Below are positions 43,709 through 52,712 of a stretch of 64,000 bases of DNA, in pieces. Positions within the stretch are counted from its first letter, which is position 1. Each line of letters opens with the position of its first letter. The notes below the pieces were generated by a model. That model did not search any database and was not told where the DNA came from. It saw only the letters and a program-made list of their open reading frames with translations. Source of the DNA: Sandaracinobacteroides sp039808025 (GTDB lineage: Bacteria > Pseudomonadota > Alphaproteobacteria > Sphingomonadales > Sphingomonadaceae); the NCBI GenBank assembly GCA_039808025.1, contig JBDHSK010000005.1:151594-215593 (forward strand), read 5' to 3'. A program made the position numbers and the translations under genes.

Positions 43709-44701
43709 TCAGAGTGCACTTGCACTATCCGCCCGGTCGATGTCGACCTTGCCGTTCCGGCGCCGGTATTCAGCGGGCGTCACACCAACCCGGCGTCGAA
43801 ATGCCCGACGCAGCACGTCAACATTGGCGAAGCCGCATAAGGCGGCGACTTGCTTCGGCGTACCGTGGCCGTCCTCCAGCATCCGCCGCGCCGCTTCGAC
43901 GCGGGCGACTTCAATCCAGGCCGCAGGCGTCATACCAACCTCGGCATGGAATATGCGTGAAAAATGCCTGGGACTGACATCTATTCGTTTTGCCAGTTTG
44001 CTGACACTGTGGTCGAGATCCGGATTGGTTGCGACCCAGCGCTGCACCTCCTGGAGCGCCAGGCGGCCAACTGGCGCTGCTTCGCCCTTGCGAATGAACT
44101 GGAGTTGTCCACCCGGCCGCTTGAAGAACATGACAAGCTGGCTGGCCACCCGCATGGCAATATCGCGGGTGAGATCCTCCTCGACCAGCGCGAGAGCCAG
44201 ATCGAGTCCTGACGTCACGCCCGCCGCCGTACGGACCTTGTCGTCGCGGACATGGATGGCATCGTCGTCGACCGTCACCTCAGGAAAGGCTTGGCGCAGC
44301 GCGTCAGCTACGGCCCAATGTGTGGTTATACGCACGCCGTCAAGGAGGCCGGCCGCCGCGAGCGCGAAGGCGCCACTGCACACCGAGCCGAAGCGGTGAC
44401 TGGCCATGGCAGTGCATCGCAGCCATGCGAGCGTGGCCTCAGTTAGAGAAATCTCGTCAATATTCGGGCAGCCCGCGACGAGCAGCGTATCGTTCTGGAT
44501 TTCGGTGTCCGGCCCAACCACAAAATCCGGCATTAACCGCAAGCCGGAGGAACTGACCAGCGGCCCCGGCGCGCAGGCGCCGACCATCATTCGATAGGCG
44601 GGCGTTCCAGCTTGCACATTCGCTTCCGCAAAAACGTCGAGTGGCCCCGAAACATCGAGTAGCTGAACACCGGGCAAGGCAAGGATCGCAACGGTATGCA
44701 T
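43709..44701 (-). CDS. GlxA family transcriptional regulator (DJ-1/PfpI plus AraC)
   Basis: 330 residues. The N-terminal DJ-1/PfpI-like domain (1-170) has the cysteine elbow FGSVCSGAFALAAAGLLDG (C108) and the acidic LDVSGPLDVF. The C-terminal AraC-type double helix-turn-helix (about 215-320) has DHSVSKLAKRIDVSPRHFSR and KQVAALCGFANVDVLRRAFR. Such regulators sense small nitrogen or aldehyde-like metabolites. It is divergent from the HD hydrolase gene across 121 bp, so that gene is its likely target. Confidence 0.93.
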   Translation of the reverse strand: MHTVAILALPGVQLLDVSGPLDVFAEANVQAGTPAYRMMVGACAPGPLVSSSGLRLMPDFVVGPDTEIQNDTLLVAGCPNIDEISLTEATLAWLRCTAMASHRFGSVCSGAFALAAAGLLDGVRITTHWAVADALRQAFPEVTVDDDAIHVRDDKVRTAAGVTSGLDLALALVEEDLTRDIAMRVASQLVMFFKRPGGQLQFIRKGEAAPVGRLALQEVQRWVATNPDLDHSVSKLAKRIDVSPRHFSRIFHAEVGMTPAAWIEVARVEAARRMLEDGHGTPKQVAALCGFANVDVLRRAFRRRVGVTPAEYRRRNGKVDIDRADSASAL

Positions 44702-44822
44702 CTTTGTTTACCTCGAGTCTGTCCAGAGCGGGAAATGTCCGTTTTTGATGTATTACGTCGATTGATGCCGAGATCGCATAGACCTACCGTTCCTGCAATC
44801 GGATTTTTGCAAGGAGGACCTC

Positions 44823-45464
44823 ATGGCCCAGATCATTGAAGCCGCAGCCATTCCCGAGAGCCGGCTCGCCAAGGCAATCACCGAATATATTCGCGACAAC
44901 GAGACGGAGCTGCTCTTCAATCATTTGAGCCGTGTCTATCAGTTTGGCGCACTTGCCGGCGTTCAGCGTGGTCTGAAATTTGACCGGGAGTTACTCTACG
45001 CCGGCGCAATGTTCCATGACATCGGCCTGATGCCAGATCATGCGAGTAAGGACGAGCGGTTCGAGGTCGACGGTGCGCACGCCGCGCGCGATTTCCTGCG
45101 CAGTCACGGCATCCCGGAAGAAGACGCTTATACCGTCTGGACAGCAATCGCACTCCACACCACGCCTGGCGTGCCGCAGCATATGCACCCCGTTGTCGCG
45201 CTGGTTACGGCAGGTGTGGAAATGGACGTGCTGGGCCTGACGTACGGCGAATATTCCGATACGGAGCGCAATGCTGTGGTGAGCACCTTCCCGCGTACGC
45301 GGAACTTCAAGGAGGACATCATCCAGGCATTCTACGACGGCATCAAGCACAAGCCGGATACGACCTTCGGTAACGTCAAAGCCGATGTCATTGCGGACAA
45401 GGATCCCCATTTCCATCGCGGGAACTTCTGCAATGTGATCCGCTGTTCGCACTGGCTCGGGTGA
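44823..45464 (+). CDS. HD-domain hydrolase, cyanamide-hydratase-like
   Basis: 213 residues. HD-superfamily metal ligands are H34 (LFNHLSRVYQ), the H65-D66 pair (GAMFHDIGLMPDH), H86 (VDGAHAARDFL) and a later histidine in IALHTTPGVPQHMHP. The short all-helical form, with FHDIGL, resembles the fungal Cah/DDI2 cyanamide-hydratase group and bacterial relatives rather than nucleotide phosphohydrolases. Ribosome site AAGGAGG eight bases before the ATG. Controlled, by position, by the divergent GlxA-type regulator. The substrate is not proven. Confidence 0.8.
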   Translation: MAQIIEAAAIPESRLAKAITEYIRDNETELLFNHLSRVYQFGALAGVQRGLKFDRELLYAGAMFHDIGLMPDHASKDERFEVDGAHAARDFLRSHGIPEEDAYTVWTAIALHTTPGVPQHMHPVVALVTAGVEMDVLGLTYGEYSDTERNAVVSTFPRTRNFKEDIIQAFYDGIKHKPDTTFGNVKADVIADKDPHFHRGNFCNVIRCSHWLG

Positions 45465-45576
45465 GAGCCTCCGCGAACACGTTCCCGAATAGGGCGGCCT
45501 GGCTGGCTGCATTCGCAATTCTGGCGAAGCTTGGATAATCTTCGTCAGGGACAGACGTTTTGCGGACAAGACCTGC

Positions 45577-46200
45577 TTGGCTCGCGGAGCCAGCACGCTT
45601 CTGCGTGCCACCTCACCTGCGACACCTCTGTCATTCCTGTACCATCGCCGACAGACTGGATTGTCCGCCACCCAATCGATCAATCGCAAGCTCGCCAAGG
45701 CACTGATCCAGCTCGCCCCGGAAAGCATGGAATTTTCCGAAATCGCGTTCCGCGACCTGCCGCTCTACAGCTATGACTACGACGCCGATTTCCCGCCGGT
45801 CGCCAAGGCGTTCAAGGACGCGATCAAGGCAGTGGATGCGCTGCTGTTCGTTACCCCCGAATACAATCGCTCGATCCCGGGCGGTCTCAAGAATGCGATC
45901 GACTGGGCGAGCCGGCCTTATGGCACCAACAGCTTCACCCACAAGCCGTCGGCCGTCATTGGCACCTCGCCCGGCGCGATCGGCACAGCGATCGCCCAAC
46001 AGAGTCTCAGGAGCGTACTGAGCTTTTGCAATTCGCCCCAGATGAACGCGCCAGAAGCCTATATCCAGTTCTCGCCGGGCATGATCACCGATAACGGCGA
46101 GGTCACCGTCGCGTCGACCGAGGAATTCCTGCGCATGTACATGGCGGAGTTCCACACATTCATCGCCAGGGTGCTGTCCGTGTTACCGGACGACGCCTGA
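45577..46200 (+). pseudogene. NADPH-dependent FMN reductase with a degraded N-terminus
   Basis: From codon 34 onward the protein is a good flavodoxin-like NAD(P)H:FMN/quinone reductase (INRKLAKALIQLAPESMEFS, DALLFVTPEYNRSIPGGLKN, AIDWASRPYG). The first strand and the FMN-phosphate loop (family pattern VGSLRxxSxNRKLA) are missing: the frame reads LSATQSINRKLAKA, preceded by about 30 residues without similarity from a TTG. Pieces of the lost start appear in the other two frames (SVIPV, then IADRL), which suggests several small indels. The protein would probably not bind FMN normally. Confidence 0.65.
45578..45608. repeat. two adjoining perfect hairpins
   Basis: TGGCTC-GCG-GAGCCA (45578-45592) is directly followed, with no spacer, by GCACGC-TTCT-GCGTGC (45593-45608). 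No T-run follows. It lies 114 bp after the HD gene and at the damaged 5' end of the FMN reductase gene. Confidence 0.5.
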
Positions 46201-46437
46201 GCGGAGCGAAGGGTTTCCCCATGACCGGCCTTTATGCCGATTCCATGGGTTGCCTTCCGCACACAACACATTCCCGGCGCTGAAAGCCGCTTTCCAGAAG
46301 CCTCGCGGCGTATCGCCAATCGTCAATGGATGCAGTCGCCCCTCGGGCCTCTCCACGCCTCAACCTGGTGCCTGCGGCTTGCGAAAAACAGCCTTGGGTC
46401 GAGCGTGCGCATTCCTCGCGTGACTTGCGAACTGTAC

Positions 46438-47223
46438 TTAATTGAATACCATACCGCCATCAACCACAATGGATTGCCCGGTGATGTAGTCCGAGCCGGG
46501 CCCAGCCAGGAAACCCACCACTTTGGCCACGTCTTCAGGTTCGGACACTCGCCCCAGTGTGATGTTTTGCGTGAACTGCTTCCAACCCCACTCTTCGGGC
46601 TTTCCAGCTGCTTTGGCGGTGTTTTGTGCCAGCTCTTCCATCAGCGGCGTGCGCACGATGCCGGGCGCATACGCATTGACGGTGATGCCGTACTGAGCAA
46701 GGTCGCGCGCCGCCGTTTGGGTCAGTCCGCGCACCGCGAACTTGGTGGACGTGTAGACGGCAATGCCCGGGTTGCCGACATGGCCGGCCTGTGACGCCGC
46801 GTTGATGATCTTGCCGCCGTGACCGTGTTGCTTGAACGCCTGGACGGCCGCCTGGATTCCCCACACCACGCCGTTGTAGTTAATGGAAAAGAGCTTCGCG
46901 ATGCTTTCTTCGGTGATGTCATCGATCGGCGAAGGCGGCGCGATGCCGGCGTTGTTGACGATCACGTTGAAGTCGCCGAATGCGCCTGCCGTCTGATCCA
47001 CAGCGGCGAACACCTGATCGCGCTGGGAAACATCGGCCTGAATGGCCAGCACGCCGCTGCTCTTGCCGCCGAGTTTCGCGGCCAGCTTTTCTGCAATATC
47101 GATGTTCCAGTCCACGATCGCTACCTTGAACCCATCGGCGTGCAACTGTTCAACGATTGCCCGACCGATGCCTTGGCCGCCACCGGTAACCAACGCCACT
47201 TTTCCGCTCAATGATTGCGTCAT
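46438..47223 (-). CDS. short-chain dehydrogenase, diacetyl/acetoin reductase-like
   Basis: 261 residues from MTQSLSGKVALVTGGGQGIG. NAD(P)-binding TGGGQGIG, the NNAGIAPP motif, catalytic Ser and YxxxK in AVYTSTKFAVRGLTQ, and the C-terminal DYITGQSIVVDGGMVFN match (S)-acetoin-forming diacetyl reductases. GAGAAG precedes the ATG. A paralog with the same family signature is at 55,081. It converges on the FMN reductase remnant across 237 bp that show no gene. Confidence 0.88.
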   Translation of the reverse strand: MTQSLSGKVALVTGGGQGIGRAIVEQLHADGFKVAIVDWNIDIAEKLAAKLGGKSSGVLAIQADVSQRDQVFAAVDQTAGAFGDFNVIVNNAGIAPPSPIDDITEESIAKLFSINYNGVVWGIQAAVQAFKQHGHGGKIINAASQAGHVGNPGIAVYTSTKFAVRGLTQTAARDLAQYGITVNAYAPGIVRTPLMEELAQNTAKAAGKPEEWGWKQFTQNITLGRVSEPEDVAKVVGFLAGPGSDYITGQSIVVDGGMVFN

Positions 47224-47350
47224 GATCTGCTTCTCAACGTTAATGCCGCTTCCCGCCATATCATTACCCGACCATCGTGTCCGCCTTTATCGAGTCATGG
47301 CAACCCTGAACAGGATTGACTGTTTCAACAACCACCGGCTGCTCAACCCC

Positions 47351-47654
47351 GTCGAGCATATCCCACCCGCTGAGGCCGAGGCGAACCACTCTGCAGCCAG
47401 AGAAACCTCGATATGGCCGCATGATTCAAATGAAACTGCTTCCGAAAAAACCGAGACACTTCGCTCATTATGATGTGACGATCCGCTATGTCGGCCATGC
47501 CGAAGGCTGGGATGCGATCGAAGTGGACGGGGATATCGCCGCGTATGATTGTATGGTCAGCTATCGCAAGGACGGCCGGCTGCTGGCGGTTGCCACCATC
47601 GGCCGCGATCACGCGGCGCTGGAGCAATCGCGGCTTCTGGCGGAACCTGCCTGA
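47351..47654 (+). pseudogene. C-terminal fragment of a ferredoxin-reductase-type FAD oxidoreductase
   Basis: Residues FAHYDVTIRYVGHAEGWDAI and DGRLLAVATIGRDHAALEQS belong to the C-terminal Reductase_C domain of rubredoxin/ferredoxin reductases (usual form FWSxxYDVxIxYVGHA). The preceding piece VEHIPPAEAEANHSAARE, corresponding to the VEHWxxAExQGxxAARxM segment, is in another frame at 47351-47404. The two are separated by a frameshift, and the FAD and NAD domains are absent. A dead remnant. Confidence 0.72.
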
Positions 47655-47743
47655 CGATGCCGGCGCGGTTTGCCCGGAACAGGTTGCAAGGCGATTCCTG
47701 GTCGATAGATTGGGCAATGCTGGAAAAACAAAAGGAGTGTGAG

Positions 47744-47974
47744 ATGGCTGAAGCCTGGCTTCCATCCCTCAAGACGGCAACGCCGCAGGAGGGATTTGAA
47801 CTCGCCACGAAACTTGCCCGCGTAGGCGTCAAGCTAACTCAGCCATCGGCGGACGTGCGCGACAAGCTCCGTGCCGCCTATGAACAGGATGCGGCGCAAT
47901 TGATCGCTTCCTCGCAGGTCATTGCCATCCATTTCCAGACGGTGGCCGCCGCCAACGATTATTGGCGCGGCTGA
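47744..47974 (+). CDS. small hypothetical protein
   Basis: 76 residues from MAEAWLPSLKTATPQEGFEL, with AGGAG (47733-47737) six bases before the ATG. Predicted helical, no signal peptide, ending AIHFQTVAAANDYWRG. Codon use is like its neighbours. It is 34 bp before the DUF2945 gene and belongs to the same plus-strand run. Not recognised. Confidence 0.6.
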   Translation: MAEAWLPSLKTATPQEGFELATKLARVGVKLTQPSADVRDKLRAAYEQDAAQLIASSQVIAIHFQTVAAANDYWRG

Positions 47975-48008
47975 CCCTTCCCCCTCCCCACGAAACAGGA
48001 CAAGGATC

Positions 48009-48218
48009 TTGGCAAAATATTCCATCGGCGATCATGTGCGTTGGAATTCCGAAGCCGGTCATGTGACCGGCAGGATCATTCGGGTCCATCACGCGGATTT
48101 CGATTATAAAGGCCATCGGCACCGGGCTTCGAAGGACGACCCGCAGTACGAGATCAAGAGTGACAGAACGGATCACATCGCGGCACACAAGGAAGCCGCG
48201 CTGACGAAGATCGAGTGA
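48009..48218 (+). CDS. DUF2945 (hypervirulence-associated TUDOR-like) protein
   Basis: 69 residues starting at TTG 48009 (MAKYSIGDHVRWNSEAGHVT), with ACAGGA eight bases upstream. The conserved GHRHRASKDDPQYEIKSDRT and DHIAAHKEAALTKI are diagnostic of DUF2945. The domain is a small beta-barrel thought to bind proteins or nucleic acid. A start further upstream would overlap the previous gene without any family match. The stop overlaps the DUF488 ATG by one base. Confidence 0.87.
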   Translation: MAKYSIGDHVRWNSEAGHVTGRIIRVHHADFDYKGHRHRASKDDPQYEIKSDRTDHIAAHKEAALTKIE

Positions 48219-48781
48219 TGACCGCCCCATTCGTCACGATCGGCCACTCCAACCGAAGTCTCAACGAATTCCTTGAAATGCTGCGCGCCGCCCAGGTCGG
48301 CGAGGTGATCGACGTCAGACGGTTCCCGCGATCGCGGACCAACCCTGTCTATAATATCGACCAGCTGCCCGACGCCCTTATGCGCATGCAGATCGGCTAT
48401 CGCCATTGGCCGGCTTTTGGCGGTCGGCGACCAAGACAGCCAGGCGTCGACGAGCAGATCAACGCGCTGTGGCGGGTGCAAAGCTTTCACAACTATGCCG
48501 ACTATGCCTTGAGTGACGAATTCGCCACAGCACTCGGCCGACTGGAGTGTCTTGGCCGGAATCATCGTCTGGCCTTGATGTGCTCGGAAGCCGTCTGGTG
48601 GCGGTGCCACCGCCGTATTATCGCCGACCATCTTCTGTTGGATGGCTATGCCGTCGATCATTTGATGGGACCTGGTCATAGCAAGCACGCCACACCCACG
48701 CCGGGCGCGGAGAAAACCACACAGGGGAAAGTCGTCTATCCCGCATCGAGCCCGGCGCCTCATGCATATGATGAGACTTGA
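48218..48781 (+). CDS. DUF488 family protein
   Basis: 187 residues from MTAPFVTIGHSNRSLNEFLE. The family core is the IGHSNRS start, VIDVRRFPRSRTNP, HWPAFGGRRPR and the two-cysteine motif LALMCSEAVWWRCHRRIIAD. The conserved arginines and cysteines suggest a nucleic-acid or redox role, but the biochemical function is unknown. A GTG one codon earlier (48215) is also possible. Part of the 47744-50409 run. Confidence 0.88.
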   Translation: MTAPFVTIGHSNRSLNEFLEMLRAAQVGEVIDVRRFPRSRTNPVYNIDQLPDALMRMQIGYRHWPAFGGRRPRQPGVDEQINALWRVQSFHNYADYALSDEFATALGRLECLGRNHRLALMCSEAVWWRCHRRIIADHLLLDGYAVDHLMGPGHSKHATPTPGAEKTTQGKVVYPASSPAPHAYDET

Positions 48782-48813
48782 TTTCTGGCAGGCGGATTAA
48801 CGGGGGAGGTATA

Positions 48814-50409
48814 ATGTCGCGCTATTTCGTGCTGATTCTGGTCGTTCTGCTTTCGCTGATTAGCGCGATCCTCGCCTATGCCGTCCACCCCGCCTTGGGA
48901 TGGCCGCTTGTCCTGTTGTTGCCGCTCGTTCTTCTGGGAGCGCATGATCTCATCCAGCGGCAGCATGCGATTTGGCGAAATTATCCGATCATCGGGCATA
49001 TGCGCTTTCTGCTCGAAACCTTTCGCGCCGAGATCAGGCAGTATTTCATTGAAGGGGAAAAGGACCAACTCCCTTTCAGTCTGGAACAGCGCTCCCTCGT
49101 CTATCGGCGCGCCAAGCAGGTGAACGATGCCCAGCCCTTCGGGACCATTCATAATGTCGATATGCCTGGCTATATGTGGATGCCGCATGCGGTGCAGCCT
49201 GCGACGGTCACCGATCCTGATTTCCGGACCACGATCGGCGGCCCGGATTGCCGGCAGCCCTATCGGGCGTCGGTTCTCAATATTTCGGGGACGAGCTTCG
49301 GGTCCTTCGGCGCACGGGCCATCATGGCCTTCAACCGCGGGGCCAAGCTCGGCGGTTTTGCCCATAATACCGGCGAAGGGTCGATCAGCCCCTATCACCG
49401 GGTCCATGGAGGCGATCTGATCTGGCAAATCGCTTCCGGCTACTTCGGCTGCCGCACGGCGGAAGGGACTTTCGATGCAGAACGCTTTCGCGGGCAAGCT
49501 GCCGATCCCCAGGTACGCATGATCGAGATCAAGCTCAGCCAGGGGGCCAAGCCGGGCCATGGCGGGGTGTTGCCCCAAGCCAAGCTGACGCCGGAAATTG
49601 CCGAAACGCGTGGTGTGCCACTGGGGCAGGACTGCATATCGCCCGCGCGGCATTCAGCCTTCGCGTCGCCACTGGAGCTGATGGCCTTTGTGTCGCGCCT
49701 GCGCGAATTGTCGGGAGGCAAGCCGGTCGGCCTCAAGCTTACCATCGGCTATCGTCATGAATTCATGGCCATGGTCAAGGCGATGCTCGAAACCGGCACG
49801 ACGCCTGATTTTATCGTCATCGACGGCAGTGAGGGCGGGACCGGGGCCGCGCCCGTGGAACTGACCAATCATGTCGGCATGCCCGTTGCCGATGGGTTGA
49901 GCTTCGCTCACGCGATCCTCACCGGCGCGGACCTGCGCGATCGGGTGAAACTGGGCGCCAGCGGCAAGGCCATCAGCGCCTTCGATTTGTGCCGGTTTCA
50001 TGCGCTGGGCGCCGATTATGTCATGGCCGCGCGTGCTTTCATGTTCTCGATCGGGTGCATCCAGGCGCGGCTTTGCCACACCAATCGGTGCCCCACCGGC
50101 ATCACCACGCAGGACCCGTTGCGGCAGAAGGCGATCGATGTCGTCGAGAAGTCCGAGCGGGTCGCGGCCTTTCATCATAGCACAATGCACGCTCTGGCGG
50201 AGTTGCTCGGGGCAGCAGGACTTAACCACCCTGGTGACGTGCGCCCGCACCATATCCACGTTCGCGCCGATGACGGACAGATCGTGCGCGGTGAAGCGCG
50301 CGCGCTCCAACTTGCGCAAGGCGGACTGCTGGGGCGCGTCGTACCTGCAGTCTATCGGGAAGACTGGCAGCGCGCTCGGGCAGCTTCATTCGATCTTGTC
50401 TCGGCGTAA
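48814..50409 (+). CDS. membrane-anchored FMN-binding glutamate-synthase-like protein
   Basis: 531 residues. Two N-terminal membrane helices (about 4-22 and 26-44) precede a Glu_synthase (GltB central/FMN) barrel. Blocks: NISGTSFGSFGARAIMAFNR, FAHNTGEGSISPYH, IEIKLSQGAKPGHGGVLP, IVIDGSEGGTGAAP, and the cysteine cluster GCIQARLCHTNRCPTG that holds a 3Fe-4S site in GltS. It lacks the glutaminase and central domains of GltB, so it cannot make glutamate from glutamine on its own. GGGAGG precedes the ATG. Confidence 0.88.
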   Translation: MSRYFVLILVVLLSLISAILAYAVHPALGWPLVLLLPLVLLGAHDLIQRQHAIWRNYPIIGHMRFLLETFRAEIRQYFIEGEKDQLPFSLEQRSLVYRRAKQVNDAQPFGTIHNVDMPGYMWMPHAVQPATVTDPDFRTTIGGPDCRQPYRASVLNISGTSFGSFGARAIMAFNRGAKLGGFAHNTGEGSISPYHRVHGGDLIWQIASGYFGCRTAEGTFDAERFRGQAADPQVRMIEIKLSQGAKPGHGGVLPQAKLTPEIAETRGVPLGQDCISPARHSAFASPLELMAFVSRLRELSGGKPVGLKLTIGYRHEFMAMVKAMLETGTTPDFIVIDGSEGGTGAAPVELTNHVGMPVADGLSFAHAILTGADLRDRVKLGASGKAISAFDLCRFHALGADYVMAARAFMFSIGCIQARLCHTNRCPTGITTQDPLRQKAIDVVEKSERVAAFHHSTMHALAELLGAAGLNHPGDVRPHHIHVRADDGQIVRGEARALQLAQGGLLGRVVPAVYREDWQRARAASFDLVSA

Positions 50410-50609
50410 ATCCAAAAGACGCGGCGGGAAAATCGCTTGCCGCCCGGCGTGAGCATCCAGCCTTTTTTGGAAGTTCCACGATACCGACGCCGAACATTCC
50501 AAACCGTACATAGCCCACGTCCCAATGGCTTGAGATAAACGAAATAGTCGGGCACGATCGAAACGGATGCAGACTGCTAATAAATTCATTCGTAAAAGGA
50601 TTTTGATGA

Positions 50610-51731
50610 ATGCTGTATATCGACCTTCCCACACGTGCAGAATTTTCCCTGCTGGCAGGGCTACGGGCCGATGCTTGTATTTCCATCTATCTCAAGACGA
50701 CACCCGTGACACCGAATACCGATGCTTCGCGCATCGAATTGGGCAACCTGCTTCGTGAGGCAGGGCGCCAGTTGGAGGAAAACGGACATAGCAAGAAGCA
50801 GTTGGCGTTACTTCTGGACCCGCTGCACGATCTCATCGACGATGACGATTTCTGGCGCTATCAGGCCAACAGCCTTGCGATATTTGCAACCGCGGACGCG
50901 CTGCGGACCTATCGGCTCGCCAACCATCTGACTTCGATGGTGCAGGTTTCGGATCGCCCCCATCTCAAACCACTGTTCCGGGCCATCACCTTTCCGCACT
51001 CCGCCCTTATCCTCGCCTTTTCCGAAAACGCCGTACGTCTTGTCGAGATTCATCCGGATCTTCCACCCACGATTGTCAAGGTGCCCGATCTTCCCAAGAG
51101 CGCCGCGTCCGCGCTCGGCAAATCAACACTGAACGATCGCTCGTTCAGTCGCCGTATCCATGGCTCGGAAGGACAAAACGTCCGCTTCCAACAATATGCG
51201 CGCTACGTCGATGCAGCGTTACGAGGCGTTCTTGCCGGCCGGGAAATTCCGCTCATTCTGGCTGCTACCGGACGGCTGGCGTCGGTTTTCCGGCAGGTCA
51301 ACTCCTACCCCCACCTTCTTTCGGAGACAATCGTAGACAGTCCCGATAGACTTACCGAGACCGAACTGGCCGATCTCGCGCGGCCGATCCTCGATCGGGC
51401 CTATGCAGAGCAAATCGCGCAGGCGCGCGTGCTGTTTGAGAAGCGATCAAACGAAGGCCGCAGCACCATGGATATCGCGGATGCAGCGCGTGCGGCGACA
51501 TTCGGCGGCATCGACACGATCCTGTTCGATTTCGATGCTGTCGTCCCAGGCTTCGTCGATGACGAGAACGGCACCGTGGAGTTTGTCGAGGTAGACGATG
51601 CCCGAGCCTATGGGATCGTCGACGAGATTGTTACCCGCGCCTTTGCAACGGGAGCCCATGTGCTCGCGGTGCGGAAGGAGGATCTGCAATCGGGTGCAAC
51701 GCTTGCTGCGGTCCTGCGCCAGCCGATTTGA
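50610..51731 (+). CDS. baeRF-type (bacterial eRF1-like) protein
   Basis: 373 residues. N-terminal half is alpha/beta (ACISIYLKTTPVTPNTDASR, RIELGNLLREAGRQL); the C-terminal third (FGGIDTILFDFDAVVPGFVD, ATGAHVLAVRKEDLQSGATL) resembles the L7Ae-like domain 3 of archaeo-eukaryotic release factor 1. This combination is the bacterial baeRF group, proposed to act on stalled ribosomes under stress. No GGQ motif is visible, so it is unlikely to release peptides itself. AAAGGA lies nine bases before the ATG. It is followed by a UspA gene. Confidence 0.7.
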   Translation: MLYIDLPTRAEFSLLAGLRADACISIYLKTTPVTPNTDASRIELGNLLREAGRQLEENGHSKKQLALLLDPLHDLIDDDDFWRYQANSLAIFATADALRTYRLANHLTSMVQVSDRPHLKPLFRAITFPHSALILAFSENAVRLVEIHPDLPPTIVKVPDLPKSAASALGKSTLNDRSFSRRIHGSEGQNVRFQQYARYVDAALRGVLAGREIPLILAATGRLASVFRQVNSYPHLLSETIVDSPDRLTETELADLARPILDRAYAEQIAQARVLFEKRSNEGRSTMDIADAARAATFGGIDTILFDFDAVVPGFVDDENGTVEFVEVDDARAYGIVDEIVTRAFATGAHVLAVRKEDLQSGATLAAVLRQPI

Positions 51732-51824
51732 AGCCAACGTTCCACGCCGAATGAGATATCGACCGACGACCTGGGATGGAAAGAAAGCCACCCAGCATTT
51801 TCATCGCCTTGGAAAGTATCCTGT

Positions 51825-52709
51825 ATGCCCATAAAGACGATCGTTGCCGGGGTAGCATTGGAGGCCGACACGGACCCCGTCCTTGAGCGGGCTCTGCAAT
51901 TGGCGCAAATGCATGAGGCACGTCTGGTGCTCGTGCATGTGCTGGAAAACCTCATCCTGGTAGAAGAGGATATCGGAACGTGGTCGACGCTTGGCACATT
52001 GCGTCAAACGCTCGAAGATAATGCCCGCGCGCATATCGGCCGTCTGCTTGCGGATAGGGACTGTCAGAATGTCGATGTCATCGTCGACCATGGACGAGCG
52101 CATGAAAGCATCGAAGCGACTGCACGCGCTGAACAGGCCGATCTACTGGTCATCGGTCCTGGCAATCCCAATACGCTGCGCGAAAGACTGTTTGGTTCGA
52201 CCGCCGACAGATTGACCCGCAACGGTCGTGTCCCGGTACTTGTCGTTAGAACGCAATCCGATGAGGTATATCGCCGTGTCACGATTGCGATGGATTTTTC
52301 GCCATCCTCACAACTGGCGCTGGAAAAGGCCGTCGCATTGACACCGGCCTCCATGTTCGAGATCGTCCATGTCGTTGAACTACCCCTTCCCTTCGAACAG
52401 GCGATGCTGAAAGCCGGCACGCCGGCGAACGAAATCGACGCATATCGCAGAAGCAAAGCGAAAGCCGCACGGAGCAAATTGAACGACTTGCTCGCCGATA
52501 TGGGACTTGAACGGCTGACTCGTGGGATCCGCCTTGTTGATGGCACGCCGGCTGACATAGTGGCGGGGCTGTCTCGTGAGGAAACGGGAGATTTGCTGGC
52601 ATTGGGATCCCACGGCCGCAATGTTGTCTCACGCGCCTTGCTCGGGAGCGTGACCCGGCGCGCATTGCACAGCGCTAGCCGCGATATTCTCGTTGTTGCC
52701 GCAGCCTGA
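51825..52709 (+). CDS. universal stress protein, tandem UspA domains
   Basis: 294 residues made of two UspA domains (about 1-140 and 150-294). Each ends with the ATP-binding G-x2-G-x9-GS pattern: VIGPGNPNTLRERLFGS and ALGSHGRNVVSRALLGS. Tandem forms usually bind ATP and accumulate under stress. It follows the baeRF gene by 93 bp and is probably expressed with it. Confidence 0.92.
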   Translation: MPIKTIVAGVALEADTDPVLERALQLAQMHEARLVLVHVLENLILVEEDIGTWSTLGTLRQTLEDNARAHIGRLLADRDCQNVDVIVDHGRAHESIEATARAEQADLLVIGPGNPNTLRERLFGSTADRLTRNGRVPVLVVRTQSDEVYRRVTIAMDFSPSSQLALEKAVALTPASMFEIVHVVELPLPFEQAMLKAGTPANEIDAYRRSKAKAARSKLNDLLADMGLERLTRGIRLVDGTPADIVAGLSREETGDLLALGSHGRNVVSRALLGSVTRRALHSASRDILVVAAA

Positions 52710-52712
52710 CGA

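Noticed and set aside
50352..50555. A 67-codon minus-strand ORF between the flavoprotein and baeRF genes
   Set aside because: Half overlaps the flavoprotein 3' end and it has no recognisable family feature or ribosome site.
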